Positions 15,345 through 21,077 of a stretch of DNA of 34,533 nt are shown here, in pieces. Every line of letters starts with the position of its first letter. The stretch's first letter is position 1. This DNA comes from Eubacteriales bacterium (GTDB lineage Bacteria; Bacillota; Clostridia; Oscillospirales; Oscillospiraceae): the NCBI GenBank assembly GCA_030529725.1, contig JAUMWI010000015.1, forward strand, positions 1 through 34,533, written 5' to 3'. A program made the translations under genes and the position numbers. Under the pieces are notes generated by a model. It was given only the letters and a program-made list of their open reading frames with translations, had not been told where the DNA came from and ran no database searches.

Positions 15345-15602
15345 TTATTTTTTCGCGGTTTCGTTCAGCCGGGTCATCAGCGCAGCGCCCTCGGGACTGT
15401 GCATGAGGTTCCCCAAAAGCTGTGCAAGCTCCTGCGTGTTACCGGCGGCGGCATTTTTTGTGGCACGTTCGAGCGCCGCACCGCCGTCGTTTTTTGTGAG
15501 CAGGTTCATCAGCTGCTGGCCGTCGCCTGATTGCATGATCTTCTCTGCAAGACCGTGGTTTTGTTTGAATTTGGCGATAATTCCTGCGGTTTTAGCATCC
15601 AT
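15345..15602 (-). CDS. Small protein of unknown function, cluster member 1
   Basis: Soluble, all-helical 85-residue protein starting MDAKTAGIIAKFKQNHGLAE. The frame is open upstream to 15830, but GGAGG lies 8 nt before the ATG at 15602 and the upstream part overlaps the nth terminator and the end of nth. It contains two copies of one motif, IMQSGDGQQLMNLLTKNDGG (about 22-41) and LMHSPEGAALMTRLNE (about 66-81), and a related one occurs in the next protein. It follows the nth terminator, so the cluster has its own promoter in about 15603-15655; a CATATACT element there is the only -10-like sequence and has no convincing -35. Function unknown. Confidence 0.75.
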   Translation of the reverse strand: MDAKTAGIIAKFKQNHGLAEKIMQSGDGQQLMNLLTKNDGGAALERATKNAAAGNTQELAQLLGNLMHSPEGAALMTRLNETAKK

Positions 15603-15651
15603 TGAGATTCCTCCATAACTGATAATCCACCTAAGTATATGAATAGAAAAG

Positions 15652-15684
15652 AAAAAAAGTGCCTGCTCGCGCTGAGCAGGCACC
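15652..15684 (-). terminator. Terminator of nth
   Basis: GTGCCTGCTC pairs with GAGCAGGCAC around AGCGC and is followed on the minus strand by TTTTTTTC, just past the nth stop at 15688. Confidence 0.92.
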
Positions 15685-15687
15685 AAT

Positions 15688-16326
15688 TTATTTTTGCTGT
15701 TTGCTGAAATCGCAGTCTGATTTGATCGGACAGGCGGCACAGTTCGGTTTTCGCGCCATACAAAGTGCTCTCCCATGAAGTACCATCCGATGACAGAAAT
15801 CACCGGATTCCTCCGGAGGGAGGACGGCACGCAGCTGCTTTTCTACGCGCAGCGGATCGGTGCTGCCATCCGTCAGCCCGAGACGTCCGGCAATACGGAT
15901 GCAATGCGTGTCGCAGACATAGGCAGGCTGCTTGTAAATGTCGCCCAGAACGAGGTTTGCTGTCTTGCGACCGACACCGGGAAGCGCTAAAAGCTCTTCC
16001 ATGGTGGCAGGGACTTTGCCGCCGTGCTTTTCCAAAAGGATTTTCGCGCACTCCACCAGGTCCTTTGCCTTGGTGCGATAGAAGCCGCACGAATGAATGG
16101 CTTCGCCGACTTCCTCGTACGTTGCATCAGCAAACGCTTCCAAAGTCGGAAAACGTTGGAATAAAGCCGGCGTGACCAGATTAACGCGGGCATCCGTACA
16201 CTGCGCGGAAAGGCGCACGGCGAAGAGCAACTCGTAGTCTTTTTCATAGTTGAGAGAGCACAGCGCATCGGGATACAGCGTTTTCAGCTCCTCAATGATT
16301 CGCTTGACAGCGGCCTTGGATTTCAT
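15688..16326 (-). CDS. nth: Endonuclease III (DNA glycosylase/AP lyase)
   Basis: Base-excision repair enzyme removing oxidised pyrimidines, 212 residues. The helix-hairpin-helix LPGVGRKTAN carries catalytic K121, and D139 is in VCDTHCIR. The C-terminal [4Fe-4S] ligands are C-x6-C-x2-C-x5-C (CMARKPNCAACPIKSDC). The frame is open far upstream to 17100 by chance, antisense to rarA; the ATG at 16326 follows AAGGAG with a 10-nt gap and gives the normal N-terminus. It is divergent from rarA, another genome-maintenance gene. Confidence 0.96.
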   Translation of the reverse strand: MKSKAAVKRIIEELKTLYPDALCSLNYEKDYELLFAVRLSAQCTDARVNLVTPALFQRFPTLEAFADATYEEVGEAIHSCGFYRTKAKDLVECAKILLEKHGGKVPATMEELLALPGVGRKTANLVLGDIYKQPAYVCDTHCIRIAGRLGLTDGSTDPLRVEKQLRAVLPPEESGDFCHRMVLHGRALCMARKPNCAACPIKSDCDFSKQQK

Positions 16327-16421
16327 GGAATGGTGTCTCCTTATTTTTTCTTCTTGCTGCCATGATACCATACATTTCTTTAAAAATCGACAGAAAAAGT
16401 GTAGGAAATCGGGAAATCGTG

Positions 16422-16430
16422 TGCTATAAT
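16422..16430 (+). promoter_or_regulatory. Extended -10 promoter of rarA
   Basis: TGCTATAAT: a perfect TATAAT (16425-16430) with an extended TGn motif; the -35 region (TAGGAA) is poor. It lies 31 bp upstream of the rarA start. Confidence 0.6.
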
Positions 16431-16461
16431 GTTTTCCAGTCAAATGAGAGGGGGCGTGGAA

Positions 16462-17727
16462 GTGGAAAAGAGACCGCTTGCCGATGAGATTCGTCCGCAG
16501 AGCCTGGACGAGGTGGTCGGTCAGCAGCATTTGATCGGAAAAGGGGGGCTTCTTCGCCGCCTGATTGATTCCGGCACAAATGCCAATATGATTTTCTACG
16601 GCCCCTCCGGAACCGGGAAGACGACGATCGCCAATATCATAGCGAACCAGACGAATAAGACACTGTATCGTCTCAACGCGACGACGGCATCCCTTCAGGA
16701 TGTGAAAGACATCATCTCCAACGTCGGCACACTGATGGCTCCGGGCGGCATTTTGCTGTATCTTGATGAGATCCAGTATTTTAACAAAAAGCAGCAGCAA
16801 AGTCTGTTGGAATTTATGGAGAACGGTTCCATTACGCTCATTGCTTCCACGACGGAAAATCCGTACTTTTATGTTTACGGTGCGCTGCTTTCCCGTTCGA
16901 CGGTGTTTGAATTCAAAAATGTCAGCGCCAAAGAGGTGCTTCCCGCGGTCGAGCGTGCGCTTGGAATCCTTAAAGAGCGCAGTGAGCTGCCGCTTTCCTG
17001 GGAGGAAGGCGTCCCAACGCTTGTCGCGCAGCAATGCGGCGGTGATGTCCGTAAGGCGATCAATGCCTGTGAGCTGCTCTATGAGGCCGCGCAACCCCAA
17101 AAAGGGGAATTGATGCTGACAAGCGAAGATGCTTTACAGGTGGCGCAGCGCAGTGCTATGCGCTATGATAAGGGTGGCGATGCGATGTATGATTGTGCAA
17201 GCGCCCTGATGAAGTCGCTGCGCGGCAGCGATCCGGACGCGGCACTGCATTACCTGGCACGTTTTTTGGAAGCCGGCGATCTGATCACCCCTTGCCGCCG
17301 CCTTTTGTGCTCAGCGAGTGAGGATGTCGGTATGGCATATCCGCAGGCCATCACCATTGTGAAAGCGTGTGTCGATACGGCGATGCAGCTGGGACTTCCC
17401 GAAGCGCAGCTTCCGCTTGCGCAGGCGGCAATTGTTCTGGCAACGGCACCGAAGTCGAACACGGTGGTTGAGGGGATCGGTGCAGCGCGCGCAGACGTGG
17501 CTGCCGGTATTACAAACGATTTTCCGCGGTGCCTCCAAAATGTTCATGCGGACACCACGGGATCGCTTGACAGTCAGAACTACAAGTATCCGCATTCCTA
17601 TCCGAACCACTGGGTCAAGCAGCAATATCTGCCGGACGCATTGAAGGACAAGCACTATTACCGGTTCGGTGATAATAAGAATGAACAGGCTGCTGCCCAG
17701 TACTGGGAGAAGATCAAGGGGAAATGA
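16462..17727 (+). CDS. rarA: Replication-associated recombination protein A (RarA/MgsA), AAA+ ATPase
   Basis: Clamp-loader-like AAA+ ATPase acting at stalled replication forks, 421 residues from a GTG start. Walker A is GPSGTGKTT (47-55) and Walker B is LLYLDEIQ (98-105), followed by YFNKKQQQSLLEF. The C-terminal tetramerisation domain has YKYPHSYPNHWVKQQYLPD, diagnostic of RarA. The frame opens at 16429, but that ATG overlaps the -10 element; GTG at 16462 has GAGAGGGGG 7 nt upstream and gives EKRPLADEIRP, the usual beginning. Its stop is two bases before the DUF951 ATG chosen here (and overlaps an alternative ATG at 17724), so the genes are co-transcribed. Confidence 0.93.
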   Translation: MEKRPLADEIRPQSLDEVVGQQHLIGKGGLLRRLIDSGTNANMIFYGPSGTGKTTIANIIANQTNKTLYRLNATTASLQDVKDIISNVGTLMAPGGILLYLDEIQYFNKKQQQSLLEFMENGSITLIASTTENPYFYVYGALLSRSTVFEFKNVSAKEVLPAVERALGILKERSELPLSWEEGVPTLVAQQCGGDVRKAINACELLYEAAQPQKGELMLTSEDALQVAQRSAMRYDKGGDAMYDCASALMKSLRGSDPDAALHYLARFLEAGDLITPCRRLLCSASEDVGMAYPQAITIVKACVDTAMQLGLPEAQLPLAQAAIVLATAPKSNTVVEGIGAARADVAAGITNDFPRCLQNVHADTTGSLDSQNYKYPHSYPNHWVKQQYLPDALKDKHYYRFGDNKNEQAAAQYWEKIKGK

Positions 17728-17729
17728 GG

Positions 17730-17924
17730 ATGGATCTGAGACTTAACGACCGTGTCGAGATGAAAAAGCAGCACCCCTGCGGGGAAAAGGTGTTTATCAT
17801 CACCCGTGTAGGGATGGACATTAAGCTGAAATGTGCCGGCTGTGGACATGAAGTGATGCTGCCGCGCGCTAAGGCGGAAAAAGGTATCAAGAAAATTCTG
17901 GAAAGGGAGGAACCCCATGAATAA
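17730..17924 (+). CDS. DUF951 family zinc-ribbon-like small protein
   Basis: Protein of 64 residues with the DUF951 pattern: MKKQHPCG, then RVGMDIKLKCAGCGHEVMLPR. Three cysteines and a histidine (C in HPCG, CAGC, GHEVML) could bind a metal, but the function of the family is unknown. The ATG at 17730 is preferred over 17724 because AAGGGG is 8 nt upstream and homologues begin MDL. It follows rarA directly and its end overlaps the next tiny gene by 8 bases. Confidence 0.88.
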   Translation: MDLRLNDRVEMKKQHPCGEKVFIITRVGMDIKLKCAGCGHEVMLPRAKAEKGIKKILEREEPHE

Positions 17925-18006
17925 GAAAACGCGCATCGTTGCCATTTTGCTGGTTGCCGTGATGATCCTTTCATTTTTAGGCTCGATGATACTGCCATAC
18001 CTGTAA
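17917..18006 (+). CDS. 29-residue single-pass membrane peptide
   Basis: Short frame encoding MNKKTRIVAILLVAVMILSF followed by nine more residues ending LPYL. A basic N-terminus and one long hydrophobic helix (about 7-25) are seen. GGGAGG stands 6 nt before the ATG, and the start overlaps the DUF951 stop by 8 bp, the arrangement of a translated, coupled gene. The terminator follows 31 bp later. Function unknown. Confidence 0.7.
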   Translation: MNKKTRIVAILLVAVMILSFLGSMILPYL

Positions 18007-18037
18007 AAATGTAATCAGATCAAAATAAAGAGAAATG

Positions 18038-18069
18038 CCCTGCGTTCTTTTCGGACGCAGGGATTTTTT
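18038..18069 (+). terminator. Terminator of the rarA operon
   Basis: CCCTGCGT pairs with ACGCAGGG and is followed by ATTTTTTT. Confidence 0.92.
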
Positions 18070-18096
18070 TCGCCTTTTTTCTGTTCACTGCTTGGC

Positions 18097-18102
18097 TATA
18101 AT
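18097..18102 (+). promoter_or_regulatory. -10 element of the spoIIGA-sigE promoter
   Basis: Perfect TATAAT 18 bp upstream of the spoIIGA start. No good -35 exists at 16-18 bp; the B. subtilis spoIIG promoter is also abnormal (long spacer) and depends on Spo0A. No clear Spo0A box is visible here. Confidence 0.5.
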
Positions 18103-18120
18103 GAGCCGGGAGGTGGGAGA

Positions 18121-18894
18121 GTGGTTGTTTACTGGGATCTCGTGCTTTTATTCAACTTTCTGACTGATTACCTGCTGCTCTACTGCACAGCGCATTTAAG
18201 CGGGTTCGGAATCCGGCGCGGGCGGATCGCTCTCGGAGCATTCGCCGGTGCAGCCTATGCGGTTGTTCAGCTGCTTTTTCCCAAAAGCGTCCTTTTGATG
18301 CTTGCTGTACTCGTACTGATGGGGGCGCTGACATTCTTCGGAACCGGGCGGGCAATCCGCATGACGCTGCTGTTTGCAGCGCTGGCGTGTGCATTTGGCG
18401 GAGGCGTGCTGCTGATCGGGCAGATGTTCGGCACGACGAGGCAGCTTGCTCGAGGCGTAATGTTTGCAGAGCTTCCCTGGAAGGTGTTTTTTGCTGCAGC
18501 CGTGCTGTCCTATCTGCTGCTGGGTTTCGTCTTTCGCGGCAGTGCGCAGCACACCGACAGTGAGCTTGCATCGGTCACAATTTTTTATCACGGAGCGAGT
18601 GTGTCACTTACGCTTTTGCGCGATACAGGCAATACCCTCACCGATCCGCAGACGGGGGTTGGGATTCCTGTTGTCAGCGAAGGAGCGCTGCGACGGATTT
18701 TAAGCGCAGAGGAGGTGCGGTGCTTGCCGCAGATCGCATACTGTTGTGTTGGCACACAGCAGGGACATCTTCCTGTATTCTACTGCGATGAGCTGCAGTG
18801 TGACGGTGTCTCACTTGGCGCACGACCGATCGCTGTTTCCGTCAATATGCTTGGCGGTGGAAGATATGTAGGACTCTGGTGCGAAGGAAGGTAG
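18121..18894 (+). CDS. spoIIGA: Sporulation sigma-E factor-processing peptidase SpoIIGA
   Basis: Membrane-bound aspartic protease that cleaves pro-sigma-E after receiving the forespore signal SpoIIR. It has 257 residues, with five membrane segments in the N-terminal half (from [16 protein letters not shown] to [14 protein letters not shown], about 6-138) and a cytoplasmic protease domain from about 145. The catalytic motif is [15 protein letters not shown] with D168, and [16 protein letters not shown] lies at the C-terminus. The start is GTG with GGGAGGTGG upstream. Its substrate, sigE, begins 10 bp after the stop, the classical arrangement. It is somewhat shorter than the B. subtilis protein (about 309), as in many Clostridia. 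Confidence 0.95.
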   Translation: MVVYWDLVLLFNFLTDYLLLYCTAHLSGFGIRRGRIALGAFAGAAYAVVQLLFPKSVLLMLAVLVLMGALTFFGTGRAIRMTLLFAALACAFGGGVLLIGQMFGTTRQLARGVMFAELPWKVFFAAAVLSYLLLGFVFRGSAQHTDSELASVTIFYHGASVSLTLLRDTGNTLTDPQTGVGIPVVSEGALRRILSAEEVRCLPQIAYCCVGTQQGHLPVFYCDELQCDGVSLGARPIAVSVNMLGGGRYVGLWCEGR

Positions 18895-18904
18895 GGAGGG
18901 AGTC

Positions 18905-19618
18905 ATGTTTAAAGAACTTTTACATAGAATCAGACTCTGGCTGGTTGATCACGGATTGATCGTTCAAAAAGGCATTTTCTACATAGGGGGAAACGACTCG
19001 CTTCCTCCTCCGCTTGATCGCGAGGAGGAGGCACGTCTGATCGAGCGCATGGACGCGGGGGATACTGCGGTGAGACAGACACTTATCGAGCATAACCTGC
19101 GTCTGGTCGCCTACATTGCACGCCGCTTTGAAAATACCGGCATCAATATTGAAGACCTTATCTCCATCGGCACAATCGGACTTATCAAGTCCATCAATAC
19201 ATATCGAAGTGACAAGAACATCAAGCTGGCAACCTATGCTTCCCGCTGCATTGAAAATGAAATACTGATGCATCTGCGCAAAACCGCCTCGCAGAAAGCG
19301 GAGGTCAGCTTTGATGAACCGCTCAATACAGATTGGGATGGGAATGAGCTGCTGCTGTCCGATGTACTCGGTACGGAGGAGGACACGGTCATGCGACCGA
19401 TTGAGGAGGATGTGGACAGGCAGCTTCTTACTCGCGCCATTGCACGGCTTTCCGAACGGGAACGGCAGATCATCACATTGCGCTTTGGACTGGGCGGAAC
19501 CGAAGAGAAAACGCAAAAAGAGGTTGCCGATCTGATGGGAATTTCGCAGAGCTACATTTCGCGTCTGGAAAAACGTATCATCATAAGGCTTAAGAAAGAA
19601 ATTACTAAAATGAGTTGA
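18905..19618 (+). CDS. sigE: RNA polymerase sporulation sigma factor SigE (pro-form)
   Basis: Early mother-cell sigma factor, 237 residues. The first 25 or so residues form the membrane-associating pro-sequence, and the [12 protein letters not shown] segment around residue 26-37 matches the known cleavage region. Region 2 contains [16 protein letters not shown] and [18 protein letters not shown], with the -10-recognition part [16 protein letters not shown]. Region 4 has [15 protein letters not shown] and the helix-turn-helix [19 protein letters not shown]. The start at 18905 follows GGGAGGGAGTC. sigG, usually next in Firmicutes, is not here; a T-box leader and valS genes follow. The stop codon overlaps the -35 hexamer of that next transcript. 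Confidence 0.97.
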   Translation: MFKELLHRIRLWLVDHGLIVQKGIFYIGGNDSLPPPLDREEEARLIERMDAGDTAVRQTLIEHNLRLVAYIARRFENTGINIEDLISIGTIGLIKSINTYRSDKNIKLATYASRCIENEILMHLRKTASQKAEVSFDEPLNTDWDGNELLLSDVLGTEEDTVMRPIEEDVDRQLLTRAIARLSERERQIITLRFGLGGTEEKTQKEVADLMGISQSYISRLEKRIIIRLKKEITKMS

Positions 19619-19643
19619 CAAACAGGGGCAAAGAAGGTATGAT
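19615..19643 (+). promoter_or_regulatory. Sigma-A promoter of the T-box/valS operon
   Basis: -35 TTGACA (19615-19620), 17-bp spacer, -10 TATGAT (19638-19643). The -35 overlaps the sigE stop codon (19616-19618). Confidence 0.85.
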
Positions 19644-19649
19644 TTTCGT

Positions 19650-19885
19650 CAGAAAAGCAAAGAAGAGGAAGAGTATTCGTATCTTCACGGCGAAGAGAGG
19701 GAGCGGTTGGTGCAAGCTCCTGCGTGGGGAACGGAAAAGTCACCTTGGAGCTGCCGCGCTGAACATTCAGTAAGCCGGACGGGAACTCCCGTTACAGAGT
19801 CACGAGTGTCGCGCTACTGCGCGGAATTCAGGTGGTAACACGGACTTATGTTCGCCCTGAGCTATTAGCTCGGGGCGATTTTTTT
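19650..19885 (+). promoter_or_regulatory. T-box riboswitch, valine-specific
   Basis: tRNA-sensing leader that permits read-through when uncharged tRNA-Val accumulates. It shows the AGTA specifier-loop element, the apical segment GAGCGGTTGGTGCAAGCTCC, a specifier read as GTC (19739-19741, in GAAAAGTCACC), the stem III GACGGGAACTCCCGTTAC, and the T-box sequence AGGTGGTAACACGG at 19830-19843, whose TGGTAA variant is usual for valine and related leaders. The terminator follows at 19852-19885. GTC is a valine codon and valS lies 1.2 kb downstream, which supports the assignment. Confidence 0.93.
19852..19885 (+). terminator. T-box regulated terminator
   Basis: TCGCCCTGAGC pairs with GCTCGGGGCGA (one G-U pair) around TATTA and is followed by TTTTTTT. 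The 5' part competes with the antiterminator formed with the AGGTGGTAACACGG element. Confidence 0.9.
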
Positions 19886-19904
19886 GACGCAAAGGAGCAT
19901 AATC

Positions 19905-20438
19905 ATGGAATTTCACTTTACGACAGTTTATGACCGTGCGTGTATGACCGCGATGGCGAAGGCGCTTCGCAAGACGGTACGCCGTAAGCACAGTAGGCGG
20001 ACAAATCTGTTCGGGTATCTGCTTATCGCGTTCGTTCTCTTTCTGTGGCTGCCGATTTTTACAGGGCGCAGGAGCGCCGACTTCGGCGACATTGTGTCGC
20101 TCATCGTAATTATCGTGGTGGCGGTGGTTTTGTGGAAAGAAGACAGCCTTAATGCGCTGATAGCCCAAAAGCGGATGCTGCCGACCTCTAAACATGCAGA
20201 AGCGAGCTTTACGGACAGCGGCTATCGGAACGTGACTGATGCTGCGGTGACCGAATGGAAATACGAAAACATTCCGCTTGCCGCAATCTGTGATGTGGGC
20301 GATTATGTTGTGTTTTTGCTCAACAAAAACTTTGCACAGGCATACGATAAGCGGACGCTCACAGGCGGAAGCATAGAGGATTTTTACCGCTTTATTGAGC
20401 AGAAAACCGGCATACATGTTGTAAAGATAGGGGGATAA
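19905..20438 (+). CDS. YcxB-like membrane protein 1
   Basis: Membrane protein of 177 residues beginning MEFHFTTVYDRACMTAMAKAL. Two adjacent membrane segments (about 36-52 and 60-80, FGYLLIAFVLFLWLPIF and IVSLIVIIVVAVVLW) separate a short N-terminal strand from a cytoplasmic C-terminal domain resembling the YcxB-like fold (YENIPLAAICDVGDYVVFLL, ending FYRFIEQKTGIHVV). Members of this family have no known function. AAGGAG is 7 nt before the ATG at 19905. The gene is the first behind the valine T-box and is followed 7 bp later by a second YcxB-like gene, so both should rise with valS when tRNA-Val is uncharged. Confidence 0.75.
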   Translation: MEFHFTTVYDRACMTAMAKALRKTVRRKHSRRTNLFGYLLIAFVLFLWLPIFTGRRSADFGDIVSLIVIIVVAVVLWKEDSLNALIAQKRMLPTSKHAEASFTDSGYRNVTDAAVTEWKYENIPLAAICDVGDYVVFLLNKNFAQAYDKRTLTGGSIEDFYRFIEQKTGIHVVKIGG

Positions 20439-20445
20439 GACGACC

Positions 20446-21045
20446 TTGAAATTTACATTTGAGGGCAGCGCCGCAGATTTTAACATCGCCACGATGGAGG
20501 AGGTCCTGCTGCGCCTGGTACAGACGCGGGGAAAACGTAACGCCGTCATTTGTCTGATCTGTCTTGCGCTCCTTGCGGTCGGGATCTGGAGTTTTTTCAC
20601 CGGCAGCACGAAGCGTACTTCCGTTTTCGTTGTCCTTGCGCTGCTGCTGTTTTTGTATTTGCGCCGCTCAAGCGCCGTTGCCGCAGGTCGGGCACAGCAG
20701 ACGATCCTTCATCTTCTTGAGGCGGAAAACGCGCAAAGCGAGGAGGAACGCGAGCGCATCTTCACCTACACCTTCGAGGAAAACACCTGCACGATGAGCT
20801 CGAACGGCAAGGTTCTCGGCACGTGGGCATGGACAAGTCTTGACCGCGTGGGAGAGTCGGAAGGCGTGATCGCTCTCTGGCGCGTGGACAATGAGGCACA
20901 CAGGTCCGTGCTGCCCGTCCCGAAAAAGTGTCTGAAGGACGGTACGTTTGAGGAGTTTCGCAATTATCTCAATGGCTGGCTCGACGGAAAGCGAAGAGTC
21001 ACCTATTATAGAATCCCTGCCTACCTCAGAGAGTTGTTAGATTAA
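20446..21045 (+). CDS. YcxB-like membrane protein 2
   Basis: Membrane protein of 199 residues with a TTG start (MKFTFEGSAADFNIATMEE); the ribosome site AGGGGGATAAG is moderate. Same plan as its neighbour: an N-terminal strand, two close hydrophobic segments (about 35-52 and 58-70), then a YcxB-like cytoplasmic domain (FTYTFEENTCTMSSNGKVLG, TWAWTSLDRVGESEGVIAL, CLKDGTFEEFRNYLNGWLDG). The two proteins are divergent paralogues rather than a recent duplication. It stands 32 bp before valS in the T-box operon. Function unknown; a pair acting together in the membrane is possible. Confidence 0.75.
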   Translation: MKFTFEGSAADFNIATMEEVLLRLVQTRGKRNAVICLICLALLAVGIWSFFTGSTKRTSVFVVLALLLFLYLRRSSAVAAGRAQQTILHLLEAENAQSEEERERIFTYTFEENTCTMSSNGKVLGTWAWTSLDRVGESEGVIALWRVDNEAHRSVLPVPKKCLKDGTFEEFRNYLNGWLDGKRRVTYYRIPAYLRELLD

Positions 21046-21077
21046 AGCAGAATGCTTAAAAAATAGGAGAGAAACCA

